This document shows positions 11,243 to 21,520 of a stretch of DNA of 64,000 nt, piece after piece. The DNA is from Azospirillum sp. TSH64. Its GTDB lineage: Bacteria; Pseudomonadota; Alphaproteobacteria; Azospirillales; Azospirillaceae. Where the stretch lies: positions 206,218 through 270,217 of the forward strand of contig NZ_LGQW01000015.1 in NCBI RefSeq assembly GCF_003116035.1. The letters are read 5' to 3'. Position numbers and translations under genes: made by a program. How positions within the stretch are numbered: position 1 is the stretch's first letter; each line of letters opens with the position of its first letter. The notes below the pieces were generated by a model that was not told the DNA's origin, did not search any database, and was given only the letters and a program-made list of their open reading frames with translations.

Positions 11243-12208
11243 TTACTCCAGCCCGGCTTTCTTGCGGACGTCGTAGCTGCGGGTCTTCGCCCATTCCTCG
11301 ACGAACTTGACCAGTTCGCCGTCGGGCGGGTCGGGCAGGACGACCTTCAGCTTCACATACTGGTCGCCGGGCTGCTTGGTGGCCTGGTTGACCACGCCCT
11401 TGCCGCGCAGGCGCAGGACGGAGCCGGTGTTGGCGCCCGGCGGCACCTTCACCGCGACCTTGCCGCTTATCGTCGGGACATTGACGGTCGCACCCAGAAC
11501 CGCCTCGTTCAGGGTGATCGGCACCTCGACATGGATGTCACCGTCCTGCCGGGTGAAGAAGGGGTGGGATTCGACATGCACCTCGACGATGGCGTCGCCG
11601 TTGGGCATGCCGCCCATGCCGGGCAGGCCCTGGCCCTTCAGGCGCAGCTTCGACTCGTTCTCCGTCCCGGCCGGGATGGCGACGTCGATGCTCTTGCCGT
11701 TGGACAGGTTGATGCGGCGCTTCGACCCGTTCGCCGCCTCGATGAAGGGGACGGTGACGGAATAGGAGATGTCGCTGCCCCGCACCTTCGGCCCGGCGGA
11801 GCCGCCGGCCCCGGCTCCCGCTCCGGCCCCCGGCCCGCCGGGGCGGCGCCGGCCGCCGCCGAACAGGTCGGAGAACCAGTCGTCGCCGCCGCCGAAGAAG
11901 CTGTCGTCGGCGGTGCTGCTGTAGGCCTTGCCGCGGCTGCCGGCGGTCCGGCCGCGCGAGCCGAAGCCCGCGTGCCGTTCCTGCCCCGACGGGTCGATCT
12001 CGCCGCGGTCGTAGCGGGCGCGCTTCTCGGCATCCGACAGCAGCGTGTAGGCGGCCGAGATTTCCTTGAACCGCTCCTCGTTGGCGGCGTCGCCCGGCTT
12101 CAGGTCCGGGTGATGCTGCTTGGCGAGCTTGCGGTATGCCTTCTTGATGTCGTCGGCACTGGCGGACCGGCTGACGCCGAGAACGCTGTAGGGATCGCGC
12201 GTAGCCAC
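11243..12208 (-). CDS. DnaJ-class co-chaperone of CbpA type
   Basis: A 321-residue protein. The N-terminal J domain has the HPD motif ([10 protein letters not shown]), which stimulates the ATPase of DnaK. A Gly/Arg-rich linker around residues 95-130 includes a GAGAGAGAGG run. The C-terminal substrate-binding domains begin near residue 135. There is no CXXCXGXG zinc-finger region, so it is a type II (CbpA-like) rather than DnaJ proper. It is convergent with the yihY homologue. Confidence 0.92.
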   Translation of the reverse strand: MATRDPYSVLGVSRSASADDIKKAYRKLAKQHHPDLKPGDAANEERFKEISAAYTLLSDAEKRARYDRGEIDPSGQERHAGFGSRGRTAGSRGKAYSSTADDSFFGGGDDWFSDLFGGGRRRPGGPGAGAGAGAGGSAGPKVRGSDISYSVTVPFIEAANGSKRRINLSNGKSIDVAIPAGTENESKLRLKGQGLPGMGGMPNGDAIVEVHVESHPFFTRQDGDIHVEVPITLNEAVLGATVNVPTISGKVAVKVPPGANTGSVLRLRGKGVVNQATKQPGDQYVKLKVVLPDPPDGELVKFVEEWAKTRSYDVRKKAGLE

Positions 12209-12259
12209 GGGCAGAGATTTCCCGCCCCAGGGGGGCTCAAAGGTTGCGGGTCGGCGGTG

Positions 12260-12733
12260 TTACGAGTTGCCGATGATCTTCCACGTACCGTCGGCCTGTT
12301 TGCAAGCGGTTCCGTAGGCCTGCTCCGTCCGCCCCTTGACCACGATGGTCTGCTGGAACTCGCGGCAATAGGTGCCGGTGTTGCTGTAGCCGTCGCGGGT
12401 GGTCACGATGGTGCCGGAATTGCCCGACTGCGGGTTGTTCCAGTTGATGCGGTCGCCGACCGGGGCGGCATAGGCCTGGCGGGCGGCGGTCTCGGCATAG
12501 CCGGCATCGGCCTTGTCGAGCGAGCCGCCGATCTCCTTGCCGATGAAGGCGCCCAGCAACGTGCCGACGCCGGTCGCCACCAGCTTGCCCGTTCCGCCGC
12601 CGATCTGCGAACCGATCAGGCCGCCGGCGACCGCACCGCCGACCGTGCCGACCGTTTCCTTCTGACCGCCCGTCTGGCACCCGGCCAGCAGGCCCACGAC
12701 GATCACGGCCGGAACGACTTTCTTCACGAACAT
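12260..12733 (-). CDS. Glycine-zipper surface-antigen-like lipoprotein
   Basis: A 157-residue protein beginning FVKKVVPAVIVVGLLAGCQ, a lipoprotein signal with lipidated Cys. A glycine-zipper segment (VGGAVAGGLIGSQIGGGTGK) follows, and the C-terminal half ends GTYCREFQQTIVVKGRTEQ. It resembles the RT0821/Lpp0805 family of alphaproteobacterial surface antigens. It is probably outer-membrane associated, and its function is unknown. It is divergent from pdxH across ~200 bp. Confidence 0.85.
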   Translation of the reverse strand: MFVKKVVPAVIVVGLLAGCQTGGQKETVGTVGGAVAGGLIGSQIGGGTGKLVATGVGTLLGAFIGKEIGGSLDKADAGYAETAARQAYAAPVGDRINWNNPQSGNSGTIVTTRDGYSNTGTYCREFQQTIVVKGRTEQAYGTACKQADGTWKIIGNS

Positions 12734-12931
12734 CCTTGCGCCTCGAAAAGGTTGGTTGCCGCGGCTGCCAATCGGTGGCTTCGCGGTGGACAGTGATATA
12801 AGCGACCCTATGCTTGCTGTGAATTGTGATGAGGCTGTGACCCTTTCGCTTTTGCACAAAAGAACGCTCCCGCACCGGCCGCGCAACCCCTTGTCCGGCG
12901 GCGCGGGACCCATCGAGACAGGACCACAGGA

Positions 12932-13549
12932 ATGACGGACAGCAACGACCGCGATCCCCGCTCCCCCTACGACCTCTTTGCCGACTGGATGAAGGAGGCG
13001 GAACAGAGCGAGCCCAACGATCCCAACGCCATGGCGCTCGCCACCGCCGACGCCAGCGGCATTCCGTCGGTGCGGATGGTGCTGCTGAAGGGGATCGATC
13101 CGCGCGGTTTCGTCTTCTACACCAACACCGAGAGCCGCAAGGGCACGCAGCTGCTGGCGAATCGGAACGCCGCCCTGTGCTTCCACTGGAAGAGCCTGCG
13201 CCGGCAGGTGCGGGTCGAGGGGGCGGTGGAGATCGTCACCGACGCCGAGGCCGACGCCTATTTCGAGAGCCGTCCGCGCGACAGCCGGATCGGCGCCTGG
13301 GCCTCGCAGCAGTCGCGCCCGCTGGAGGGCCGGTGGGAGCTGGAGAAGCGCGTCGCGCAGTTCGCCGCCAAATACGCCATCGGCACGGTGCCGCGGCCGC
13401 CGCACTGGACCGGCTTCCGTGTCCTGCCGTCGCGGATCGAGTTCTGGCGCGACCGTCCGTTCCGCCTGCACGACCGGCTGGTGTTCCAGCGGGAGGACGG
13501 AGCGGCTGCCGATGCGCCGGGTTGGACGACCGAGCATCTGTTCCCGTAA
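12932..13549 (+). CDS. pdxH: Pyridoxine/pyridoxamine 5'-phosphate oxidase PdxH
   Basis: A 205-residue FMN flavoprotein that oxidises PNP or PMP to pyridoxal 5'-phosphate. Family motifs are the FMN-binding RMVLLKGID and [12 protein letters not shown], then [30 protein letters not shown], and the C-terminal [11 protein letters not shown]...[13 protein letters not shown]...LFP. Length is normal. The ATG is preceded by acaggaccacagga. Confidence 0.96.
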   Translation: MTDSNDRDPRSPYDLFADWMKEAEQSEPNDPNAMALATADASGIPSVRMVLLKGIDPRGFVFYTNTESRKGTQLLANRNAALCFHWKSLRRQVRVEGAVEIVTDAEADAYFESRPRDSRIGAWASQQSRPLEGRWELEKRVAQFAAKYAIGTVPRPPHWTGFRVLPSRIEFWRDRPFRLHDRLVFQREDGAAADAPGWTTEHLFP

Positions 13550-13630
13550 AGGGAACCGTCAAACCGGAGCGCGCCGTAAGCGACCTGTAAGGATGGGCCG
13601 CTACGGTCGCGCCCCGGCCGGCATTGCGGA

Positions 13631-14566
13631 GTGGGGGAACCAGTGGGCGACAATGGGGAAAACGTGGCTTCGGCGGACCGTCTGCGCCGCTACGCCACCT
13701 ATGCCAGCGTGTCGGTGGCCTCGACCCTGATCGCGGCGAAGCTGGGTGCCTATCTCTTGACCGAGTCGGTCAGCATCCTGTCCTCGCTGATCGATTCCTG
13801 CACCGACCTGATGGCCTCGGTGGTGACGCTGCTGGGGGTGCGCCATGCCCTGCGCCCGGCCGATGCCAACCACCGCTTCGGCCATGGCAAGGCGGAGGCG
13901 CTGGCGGCGCTAGCCCAGGCCGCCTTCATCGGCGGCTCCGCCGTGCTGCTGAGCATCGAGGCGGTGCGGCGGCTGGTCCGGCCGGAGCCGATCGCCGAGG
14001 GGACGATGGGCATCGCGGTGATGCTGCTGTCGATCCTGTTGACCGCCGGGCTGATCACCTTCCAGCGCCGGGTGCAGGCCGCCACGGGGTCGGTCGCCAT
14101 CGGGGCGGACCGGCTGCATTATTCAGGCGACCTGCTGATGAACGGTGCCGTCATCGTCGCCATCCTGCTGACCGAGGCGACCGGGCTGGCTGCGGTCGAT
14201 CCGCTGTTCGGCATCGGCATCGCCCTGTTCCTGCTGAACGGCGCCCGCGGCGTTGCGCGCGATGCGCTGGACGTGCTGATGGACCGCGAACTGGGGGAAG
14301 AGGAGCGCGGCCGCATCGCCGAACTGGCACTGGCCGAGCCGGGGGTGCGCGGCCTGCACGACCTGCGCACCCGCAATGCCGGCACCGGCTGTTTCATCGA
14401 GCTGCATCTGGAACTGGACGGCGGCCTGACCCTGACCGCCGCGCACGAGATCGCCGACCGTGTCGAGACGCGGCTGCGCGACGCCTTCGCCAATGCCGAG
14501 GTGCTGGTCCACCAGGAGCCCGCCGGTCTGGCCGACGAGCGTTTAGACCACCGGATCGCCGGCTGA
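13631..14566 (+). CDS. Cation diffusion facilitator (FieF/CzcD-like) transporter
   Basis: About 300 residues; a divalent-metal/proton antiporter of the inner membrane. It has several predicted helices. Metal-site motifs are DSCTDLM in helix 2 and HYSGDLLM in helix 5 (the HxxxD pair), and HRFGHGKAEALA lies in between. The C-terminal cytosolic ferredoxin-like domain ends in VHQEP. The metal cannot be told from sequence. The start is uncertain: GTG at 13631, 13643 (preceded by ggggga) or 13664 are all possible and no ATG is available. Confidence 0.9.
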   Translation: MGEPVGDNGENVASADRLRRYATYASVSVASTLIAAKLGAYLLTESVSILSSLIDSCTDLMASVVTLLGVRHALRPADANHRFGHGKAEALAALAQAAFIGGSAVLLSIEAVRRLVRPEPIAEGTMGIAVMLLSILLTAGLITFQRRVQAATGSVAIGADRLHYSGDLLMNGAVIVAILLTEATGLAAVDPLFGIGIALFLLNGARGVARDALDVLMDRELGEEERGRIAELALAEPGVRGLHDLRTRNAGTGCFIELHLELDGGLTLTAAHEIADRVETRLRDAFANAEVLVHQEPAGLADERLDHRIAG

Positions 14567-14594
14567 GAGCGGAACGTCACCGCGCACGGCGCGT

Positions 14595-14627
14595 AATACG
14601 GAACCGTATTGCGGGATATCCCGTATT
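14595..14627. promoter_or_regulatory. Tandem palindromes between the CDF gene and the chemoreceptor
   Basis: AATACGG-aa-CCGTATT (14595-14610) is followed immediately by the perfect palindrome CGGGATATCCCG (14612-14623), and then CCGTATT again (14621-14627). The repeated CCGTATT half-sites are 17 bp apart. This looks like an operator for the gene downstream. A role as a terminator of the CDF gene is less likely because no T tail follows. Confidence 0.4.
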
Positions 14628-14797
14628 TCGCGTCCAACCAAGGAGGCTGCACAATCACTGGGCGCGCCTCTCCTTAAGGTATCCTACCAATGGACAGGGG
14701 GGCCGGGTTCGGCTCGGTCACCCCGTTCGTTGCGAATCTGTATCAAAAGCGCAATAATCGGTCTCGGGAGAAAGCGCTCAGTTATAAAACAGCAAAA

Positions 14798-16201
14798 ATG
14801 GTGGACATGATGGATGGTGGCTTTGGGCTTCGTCCGCATCTGATCGCGGACATCGCGGAGGAGGCTGGCAACCTCGGCATCGAGATTGCGGATATCGCCG
14901 GCCATATCGAGGATGTGAACGCCCGCGTCACCCACCAGTCGGAGGTGTTCGCCCAGCTGCGCGACACCGGCGCCAAGATGTCGCGCAGCACGGACCGGAT
15001 TTCCCAGGCCTCCGCCATCGCGCGCTCGGTGACCGAACAGGCGCGGCAGGAGGTCGACAGTTCCCACGACCGCGTGCAGAAATCCTTGTCCGACATCCAT
15101 TCCCTGGTGTCGTCGGTGACGGGGATCGAAGGGCAGATCGCCGGGCTGCGCGACGCGCTCGACCGCGTCGGCAAGGTCGCCAAGGAGATCTTCACCATCG
15201 CCAAGCAGACCAACCTGCTGGCGTTGAACGCCACCATCGAGGCGGCACGCGCCGGCGATGCCGGGCGCGGCTTCGCCGTGGTGGCAAACGAGGTGAAGTC
15301 GCTGTCCACCAAGACCAGCGAGGCGACGACCGAGATCGATGCGACGCTGAAGTCCCTGAACGAGCAGGCGCAGCGCCTGATGGCGGAGAGCGCCGCCAGC
15401 GCCGCCAAGGCCCGCGCGGTCAGCGAGGGGACCACCGCCATCGGCACGGTGATCGAGACGGTCGGCCGCGCCATGCGCGAACTGAACGGCGAGACCGACA
15501 AGATCGATGCCGCATCGGCCGAGATCGGCGGCAATTGCGGCGAGCTGGAGCGCGAGATCGCCGATCTGGCGGTGGGCGTGAAACTGTCCAGCGAGAATCT
15601 GGCCCAGGCGCGCGACCGGGTGAACAGCCTGGTCGGGATGAGCGAGCGGCTGATCGGCGTCACCGCCGAACTGAACATTGAGACGGTCGACACCCCCTTC
15701 ATCGCCGCGGTGAAGGACGCCGCCGCGAAGGTGTCCGCCGCCTTCGAGGATGCGCTGGCCCGCGGCGACATCAGCGAATCCGACCTGTTCGACCGCCAGT
15801 ACCAGCCGGTCGCCGGTTCGGACCCGCAGCAGGTGACGACCCGCTACACCCAGCTGTGCGACCGCGTCCTGCCCGGCATCCAGGAGCCGGTGCTGACGGC
15901 CAACGGCCGCATCGTCTTCTGCGTGGCGGTGGACGAGAACGGCTATCTGCCGACCCACAACCGTCAGTTCAGCCAGCCCCAGGGCCGCGACCCGGTCTGG
16001 AACGCCGCCAACTGCCGCAACCGCCGCATCTTCAACGACCGCGTCGGGCTGGCCGCCGGCCGCAGCACCAAGCCCTTTCTGCTCCAGACCTACCGGCGCG
16101 ACATGGGCGGCGGGAAGTTCGCGCTGATGAAGGACGTCTCCGCCCCCGTCACCGTGCGCGGACGCCATTGGGGCGGGCTGCGGCTGGCCTACAAAGTCTG
16201 A
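14798..16201 (+). CDS. Cytosolic methyl-accepting chemotaxis protein with C-terminal sensory domain
   Basis: About 467 residues from ATG 14798 (the frame is open to 14690). No membrane helix is visible, so it is probably a soluble receptor. The signalling hairpin tip is [20 protein letters not shown], with adjacent [15 protein letters not shown]. Unlike classical receptors, the C-terminus after the coiled coil is a conserved domain of ~140 residues containing [27 protein letters not shown], and [10 protein letters not shown]. This arrangement is known in other alphaproteobacterial receptors, but the ligand is unknown to me. Tandem palindromes lie upstream. Confidence 0.88.
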   Translation: MVDMMDGGFGLRPHLIADIAEEAGNLGIEIADIAGHIEDVNARVTHQSEVFAQLRDTGAKMSRSTDRISQASAIARSVTEQARQEVDSSHDRVQKSLSDIHSLVSSVTGIEGQIAGLRDALDRVGKVAKEIFTIAKQTNLLALNATIEAARAGDAGRGFAVVANEVKSLSTKTSEATTEIDATLKSLNEQAQRLMAESAASAAKARAVSEGTTAIGTVIETVGRAMRELNGETDKIDAASAEIGGNCGELEREIADLAVGVKLSSENLAQARDRVNSLVGMSERLIGVTAELNIETVDTPFIAAVKDAAAKVSAAFEDALARGDISESDLFDRQYQPVAGSDPQQVTTRYTQLCDRVLPGIQEPVLTANGRIVFCVAVDENGYLPTHNRQFSQPQGRDPVWNAANCRNRRIFNDRVGLAAGRSTKPFLLQTYRRDMGGGKFALMKDVSAPVTVRGRHWGGLRLAYKV

Positions 16202-16292
16202 CGGCGGGACGATTTCCCGGGCTTCCCTCTTGATCCGTATCAACGCATACGATCAGCCTTGCGGGTGAAATGGCGGGGCAGAGGGAGCGACC

Positions 16293-17405
16293 ATGAAATA
16301 CGTCGAAGAGTTCCGCGATCCGGTTCTGGCCCGCAATGTCGCCGCCGCCATCGCGCGGGAGGTGCGGGCCGACCGCTCCTATCATCTGATGGAGTTCTGC
16401 GGCGGCCACACCCACGCCATCTCCCGCTATGGCATCCCCGACCTGCTGCCCGGCAATGTGCGGATGATCCACGGGCCGGGCTGCCCGGTCTGCGTCCTGC
16501 CGGTCGGGCGGATCGACGACGCCATCGCGCTCGCCCGCCGGCCGGAGGTGACGCTCTGCACCTATGGCGACGTGATGCGCGTGCCGGGATCGGGGCGGCT
16601 CAGCCTGCTGAAGGCCAAGGCGCAGGGGGCCGACGTGCGGATGGTGGTGACTGCCGATGCGGCGGTGCGCATCGCCGCCGAAAATCCGGACCGGCAGGTG
16701 GTGTTCCTCGCCATCGGCTTCGAGACGACGACCCCGCCGACGGCGCTGGCCGTGCGTGCCGCTGCGGCGCAGGGGCTGACCAACTTCTCCGTCTTCTGCA
16801 ACCATGTGCTCACCCCGTCGGCCATCCAGGGCATCCTGGCCGGGGCCGACGAGTGGCTGTCGCTCGACGGATTCGTCGGGCCGGCCCATGTCTCGGTCGT
16901 CATCGGGTCGGAGGCCTATGCCCCGGCCGCGGCGGAGCACGGCAAGCCGGTGGTGATCTCCGGATTCGAGCCGCTCGACGTGCTGCAATCCATCCTGATG
17001 CTGGTCCGCCAGATCAACGACGGGCGGGCGGAGGTGGAGAACCAGTTCACCCGCGCCGTCACCGCCGACGGCAACCGCAAGGCCCAGGCGCTGGTTCTGG
17101 AGATTTTCGAGACCCGGCCGTCCTTCGAATGGCGTGGGCTGGGCAGCATCCCGCACAGCGGGCTGAAGCTGCGCGACGCCTATGCCGCCTTCGATGCCGA
17201 GCGGCGCTTTCCCATCGCCGGGGCCAGCGTTCCCGACCACAAGGGCTGCGATTGCGGCGCCATCCTGCGTGGGGTGAAGCGACCGGTCGACTGCAAGCTG
17301 TTCGACACCGTCTGCACCCCGGAGAACCCCATGGGGTCCTGCATGGTCTCGGCCGAGGGCGCGTGCGCCGCGCATTACACCTATGGACGGTTCCGCGACG
17401 CCTGA
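16293..17405 (+). CDS. hypD: Hydrogenase maturation iron-sulfur protein HypD
   Basis: A 370-residue [4Fe-4S] protein that, with HypC, assembles the Fe(CN)2CO centre of [NiFe] hydrogenase. The conserved motifs are intact: FCGGHTH, GPGCPVCV, and the C-terminal cluster cysteines in HKGCDCGAI, VDCKLFDTVC, and MGSCMVSAEGAC. Length is normal (about 370). No other hyp or hydrogenase gene is in the window, so it appears solitary. It may serve hydrogenase genes elsewhere. Confidence 0.95.
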   Translation: MKYVEEFRDPVLARNVAAAIAREVRADRSYHLMEFCGGHTHAISRYGIPDLLPGNVRMIHGPGCPVCVLPVGRIDDAIALARRPEVTLCTYGDVMRVPGSGRLSLLKAKAQGADVRMVVTADAAVRIAAENPDRQVVFLAIGFETTTPPTALAVRAAAAQGLTNFSVFCNHVLTPSAIQGILAGADEWLSLDGFVGPAHVSVVIGSEAYAPAAAEHGKPVVISGFEPLDVLQSILMLVRQINDGRAEVENQFTRAVTADGNRKAQALVLEIFETRPSFEWRGLGSIPHSGLKLRDAYAAFDAERRFPIAGASVPDHKGCDCGAILRGVKRPVDCKLFDTVCTPENPMGSCMVSAEGACAAHYTYGRFRDA

Positions 17406-17613
17406 CCGGTTCCCGGCTCGGTTTTTCCGCACGGCCGGTTCGTCTCGTTGCGACTTCTCGCCGCAGGCCGGAAGAACGCGGCTGGACGAACGCCGCCCGG
17501 CTGAACATGATGCATATGAAACAATCCGTCTGGCCGCGTTTCGTCCCGCAGATCGGCCCGGCGGAGAACCGCAGACGTCATAAGACTTCGCATTTCATAC
17601 CGGGAGGGCCCGC

Positions 17614-18435
17614 ATGACCTACAAGCACATCCTCGTCCATCTCGACAGCAGCCCGCATGTCGAGGCGCGTCTCGATGCCGCAATCGCGCTGGCCCAGCGT
17701 CATGGCGCCGTCCTGCGCGGCCTGTTCGCGCAGGGCGACCGCAACGCCACCAGCGTGATCGCCCGCCGGTCCAGCGACCATCTGGGCGAAGCCGCGGCCC
17801 GCAGCGAGGCGCTGTTCGCGGAAAAGCTCGCCGCGTCCGGGTTGCAGGGCCATTGGCACGGCCTGACCCATGGCGAGTACAACCATGTCATCCGCGAGGT
17901 CATCATCTGGTCGCGCTTCGCCGACCTGACGGTGCTGGGCCAGTATGACCGCGAGGCCGGATCGCAGGCGGCGCCGGAGGAGTTGAACGAGCAGGTGGTG
18001 CTGAATTCCGGCCGCCCGGTGCTGGTCATCCCCTATGCCGGCCGCTTCGCCACCATCGGCCAGCGTGTGGCCGTCGCCTGGAACGCCGAGCGCGAAGCCG
18101 CCCGCGCCCTGTCCGACGCCATGCCGATGCTGGAGCAGGCCAAGGAGGTGACGGTCATCACCGTGCTGACCCAGGCCTCCTCCTCCGCGCCGGAGACGCC
18201 GCGGGTCGGCGTGCTCGACCATCTCGCCTTGCACGGCGTGACGGCCGAGCAGACCCATTTCACCGTGACCGACATCGGCGCGATGGACGCGCTGCTGGCC
18301 CGCGCCATGGACACCGGGGCCGACCTGCTGGTGATGGGCGCCCACGGGCATTACGGCTTCCCGTTCCTGCACCGCGGCAGCGGGACGCGGCATGTCCTGC
18401 GCACCTGCCCGGTGCCGCTGCTGCTGTCGCATTGA
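17614..18435 (+). CDS. Universal stress protein, tandem UspA domains
   Basis: A 273-residue soluble protein with two Usp-like halves. The N-terminal half starts YKHILVHLDSSPHVEARLDAAIALA and the C-terminal half ends LVMGAHGHYGFPFLHRGSG...CPVPLLLSH. The second half keeps the nucleotide-binding-like GxxGHYGF segment, while the first is degenerate. The usual role is stress survival, with partner and substrate unknown. The ATG at 17614 is preceded by gggagg. Confidence 0.88.
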   Translation: MTYKHILVHLDSSPHVEARLDAAIALAQRHGAVLRGLFAQGDRNATSVIARRSSDHLGEAAARSEALFAEKLAASGLQGHWHGLTHGEYNHVIREVIIWSRFADLTVLGQYDREAGSQAAPEELNEQVVLNSGRPVLVIPYAGRFATIGQRVAVAWNAEREAARALSDAMPMLEQAKEVTVITVLTQASSSAPETPRVGVLDHLALHGVTAEQTHFTVTDIGAMDALLARAMDTGADLLVMGAHGHYGFPFLHRGSGTRHVLRTCPVPLLLSH

Positions 18436-18477
18436 GGACTGGGGCAGGGGGGCGCCGGGTCGCGTCCCCCTGGTTCA

Positions 18478-20163
18478 TCACGCCGTCTTCACCCCCTCGA
18501 GGAAGCTCTCCACCTCCTGGCGCAGGCGGGTGGATTCGCCGGTCAGGTGCTCGGCGACGCTGCGGACTTCGCCGGCAGCGCGGCCGGTGTCGCCGGCGGC
18601 GCGGGTGACGCCGACGATGTTGCTGGTCACCTGCTGCGTGCCCTGGGCCGCTTCCTGGACATTGCGGCTGATTTCCTGGGTCGCGGCGCTCTGCTGTTCC
18701 ACCGCCGAGGCGATGGTCGCGGAGATCTGGCTGATCTCGGTGATGATGCGGCCGATCTCCTCGATGGCGGACACCGCCTCGCGCGTCGCGCCCTGGATGG
18801 TGGCGATCTGGCCGGTGATGTCCTCGGTCGCCTTGGCTGTCTGGTTGGCGAGGCTCTTCACCTCGCTCGCCACGACGGCAAAGCCCTTGCCGGCCTCTCC
18901 GGCCCGCGCCGCCTCGATGGTGGCGTTGAGCGCCAGCAGATTGGTCTGCGCCGCGATGTTGTTGATGAGGTCAACCACCTCGCCGATCTTCTGCGCTCCT
19001 TCGGCGAGGCCGGACACCACGCCGTTGGCACGGTTGGCGCCGCTGACCGCCTGTTCGGCGACGCGGGTCGACTGGGTGACCTGACGGCCGATCTCGGCGA
19101 TGGAGGAGGACAGTTCCTCCGCGGCGGCGGCGACGGTCTGGACGTTGGCGGATGCCTGCTCGGCGGCCGACGCAACCGTGGTGCTCTGGCGGTTGGTCTC
19201 GTCGGCGGTGCTGGTCAGCGTGCCGGCCGACTGCTGCATCTGGGTCGCGGCACCCGACAGGCTCTGCACCACCGCGCCGACGTTGCCCTCGAAGGCGCGC
19301 ATCAGCTCCTCCAGCCGGGCGGCGCGGCGGGCTTTGGCCTCCTCCTCGGCGCGCTGGGCGGCAGAGAGGCGGTCGGCTTCGATGGCGTTGCGCTTGAAGA
19401 CATCGACCGCCTCGGCCATGGCACCGACCTCGTCCCTGCGGCCGACGCCGGGCACCTCGACGGCGCGGTCGCCGCCGGCCAGCCGTGCCATGGCGGCGGT
19501 CATGGCGACGATGGGCGTGGCGATGGAGCCGCGCAGCACCAGACCGGCGGCCACGGCGACCAGAAGGGAGATCAGCGCGCCGGCGACGGCGGTGACGTAG
19601 CCGGTCGAGAAGGCGGTCTTCTGCTCCGCGTCGCGCAGCGCCAGCAGCGCACGTTCAGCATCGTCGACCTCGCGGACCAACCTGCGGATGTGGTCCATCG
19701 ATGCCTTGCCGAGCGCCTTCGCCTCCATCGCGCGGGCCTCCTCACGCGTGTCGGCCTTGGACATCAGGGCGATTTCCTTTTCCGCCACCGTTTCGCGCCA
19801 GATGGCGGCGTGTCTGCGCAGCTCCTCCACCCGGGCCTGCTGCTGCGGGTTGTCGGCGGTCAGCGACTTCACCTCCGCCAGGGCCCGGTCGAAGGACTGC
19901 GTGCCAGAGCGGTAGGGCTCGAGGAAGGCCGGATCGCCGCTGACCAGATAGCCGCGCAGACCGGTTTCCTGATCCACCATCGCCGCCATCGCCGCATCGG
20001 CGGTCTGGATCACGCGGTAGGTGTGGATTGTCCAACCGATGGAGGACTGGATCGACGAAAGGGTCGAATAGTTGGCAATGCTGATTGCGCCAATGATGAC
20101 GATCAATGCAGAAAATGCCGTCAACAGCTTTCCGCCGATGCGGAGATTGGTGAACCAGGACAT
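18478..20163 (-). CDS. Transmembrane methyl-accepting chemotaxis protein (CHASE3-HAMP-MCP)
   Basis: A 561-residue chemoreceptor. TM1 is [21 protein letters not shown] periplasmic CHASE3-like helical domain contains [20 protein letters not shown] and ends near residue 185. TM2 is in [25 protein letters not shown] domain follows ([17 protein letters not shown]), then the signalling domain with tip [20 protein letters not shown]. The start at 20163 gives the standard N-terminus [12 protein letters not shown]. No C-terminal CheR pentapeptide is seen. The ligand is unknown. Confidence 0.93.
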   Translation of the reverse strand: MSWFTNLRIGGKLLTAFSALIVIIGAISIANYSTLSSIQSSIGWTIHTYRVIQTADAAMAAMVDQETGLRGYLVSGDPAFLEPYRSGTQSFDRALAEVKSLTADNPQQQARVEELRRHAAIWRETVAEKEIALMSKADTREEARAMEAKALGKASMDHIRRLVREVDDAERALLALRDAEQKTAFSTGYVTAVAGALISLLVAVAAGLVLRGSIATPIVAMTAAMARLAGGDRAVEVPGVGRRDEVGAMAEAVDVFKRNAIEADRLSAAQRAEEEAKARRAARLEELMRAFEGNVGAVVQSLSGAATQMQQSAGTLTSTADETNRQSTTVASAAEQASANVQTVAAAAEELSSSIAEIGRQVTQSTRVAEQAVSGANRANGVVSGLAEGAQKIGEVVDLINNIAAQTNLLALNATIEAARAGEAGKGFAVVASEVKSLANQTAKATEDITGQIATIQGATREAVSAIEEIGRIITEISQISATIASAVEQQSAATQEISRNVQEAAQGTQQVTSNIVGVTRAAGDTGRAAGEVRSVAEHLTGESTRLRQEVESFLEGVKTA

Positions 20164-20536
20164 CGTCTTGCCCCTCATGTAACCGGACAGGCCTTTGCCT
20201 AGCGGGGACAGTCGCCTCGCCTTCGGAGTTGCATACGAAAGGGTGAATGCCTCACCCAATCGAATGTGGGAACTGATACGACAGCGATTTCGTTTTCGAT
20301 CATCGAAAATTTTACGTATGACGAAATCATCGCTCTGTTACGTAAGGCTTATGCCTTGCCGCAAAACGAAGGAATAACAACGCCCCGTTGTCTTCCAAAG
20401 GCCGCAGACAGCCGTGGGCGGCAATGCCCCCGTATGTATGGGGCATTGTGTCGCATCGCTCTGCCGGCGATGGCGGGGCTGCTGCAAGGGAGCTGTGTGA
20501 CGCGGGCTCAGCGACCGGTTGCCGGCAAGGGAAGCG
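20164..20536. other. Intergenic region upstream of the CHASE3 chemoreceptor
   Basis: A 373-bp stretch with no convincing gene. The half nearest the receptor is relatively AT-rich and contains the near-palindrome TTTTCGATCATCGAAAA (20293-20309), a candidate operator or promoter element for the receptor gene. The other half is GC-rich and featureless. Confidence 0.5.
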
Positions 20537-21019
20537 TCAGCGCCGCAGCCGCATGTCGATGTGGGGAATGCCGAAATCGTCGTACGGCTCGGTATCCCGG
20601 ACGAAGCCGAAGCTGCCGTAGAAGCATTCGAGATGCTGCTGCGCGCCGATGACCACGTCGCGGTCGGGCCAGCACTCCGCCAGCACCGTCAGCGACTCCG
20701 CCACCAGCGCCCGCCCCAGCCCGGTGGAGCGCTGCGACGGGTCGACCGCCAGACGGCCGAAGGAGACCGGCGCGTCCGGATTCGCTCCATCCGGGCCATT
20801 TTCATCAGGGCCGAGGCAGCGGGCACAGCCGACGATGGCGCCCGCTTCGTCCACCGCGATCAGGTGAAGCGCGCCGGGATCGCGGCCGTCGATGTCGGGG
20901 TAGGGGGAGGCCTGCTCGACCACGAACACGCGGCTGCGCAGGGCCAGCATGTCGTGCAGGTCGCGCAGCGTCATGGCATCGAAAGCGACGCGGCGGACGG
21001 GCGGCGGGGCGGTCTTCAC
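20537..21019 (-). CDS. GNAT family N-acetyltransferase (ElaA-like)
   Basis: A 160-residue acetyltransferase. The acetyl-CoA-binding segment is FGRLAVDPSQRSTGLGRALV, and the early LRSRVFVVEQASPYPDIDGRD is the signature of the ElaA group. The C-terminal QQHLECFYGSFGFVRDTEPY matches the family end (FYxxxGF). The substrate is unknown. It lies 9 bp upstream of the next leftward gene, so the two are probably co-transcribed. Confidence 0.88.
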   Translation of the reverse strand: MKTAPPPVRRVAFDAMTLRDLHDMLALRSRVFVVEQASPYPDIDGRDPGALHLIAVDEAGAIVGCARCLGPDENGPDGANPDAPVSFGRLAVDPSQRSTGLGRALVAESLTVLAECWPDRDVVIGAQQHLECFYGSFGFVRDTEPYDDFGIPHIDMRLRR

Positions 21020-21028
21020 GGGGATTTC

Positions 21029-21439
21029 TCAGGCAATCGCGTTGCGGATCATGTAGTCGGCGATGTCCTTGGGCTTCACCTTGACGTCGGTCAGCGGCTC
21101 GTCCGCGGTCATCGCCTTGGCGACCAGCAGGCTGTTCTGAACATTGGTCAGGGTGATGCGGTACACGCCGGCCGCTCCCTTGAGCCGCGGGTAATAGGTG
21201 GGGTCGATGGCCTTCTCGCGCCGGCCGAGCCGGGCCAGCGCGGTTTCCTCGTCCAGTTCCTCGACCGGCTTGGTCTGGATCAGCTTCCAGTCGGATTCGC
21301 CACCCCAGCCGGCGGCGACCTCTGCCTTGACCGCGGCCTCATCCTCCGCGATGCCCAGCTTGTAGATGTGCTTTCCCTGTCCGACGTCGGACGCCCATTT
21401 GGTCAGGGCGGCGCTGCGCGCGACATAGACGAGGGGCAT
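21029..21439 (-). CDS. Conserved hypothetical protein, 136 aa
   Basis: I do not recognise the family. The protein starts PLVYVARSAALTKWASDVGQ and contains HIYKLGIAEDEAAVKAEVAA and DWKLIQTKPVEE, an alpha/beta pattern with no signal peptide. It is placed just upstream of the GNAT gene on the same strand and ends at 21029 with an eight-base gap, so a shared transcript is likely. Confidence 0.7.
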   Translation of the reverse strand: MPLVYVARSAALTKWASDVGQGKHIYKLGIAEDEAAVKAEVAAGWGGESDWKLIQTKPVEELDEETALARLGRREKAIDPTYYPRLKGAAGVYRITLTNVQNSLLVAKAMTADEPLTDVKVKPKDIADYMIRNAIA

Positions 21440-21520
21440 GACGGGTCGATCCTTGAAGGGGGCTTCAATACGGGGGCCTTGTACGGCGCCTTGAATTGCG
21501 GAGCTTGTCCGGGGAGCAGT

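Noticed and set aside
14684..16243. 519-codon minus-strand frame opposite the soluble chemoreceptor
   Set aside because: The receptor on the plus strand has clear MCP motifs; the antisense frame has only shadow composition.
21029..21439. Possible divergent GIY-YIG/T5orf172 fold (VYVARS...YKLGIA)
   Set aside because: Only a weak resemblance and no conserved catalytic Arg/Glu arrangement could be verified; left as hypothetical.
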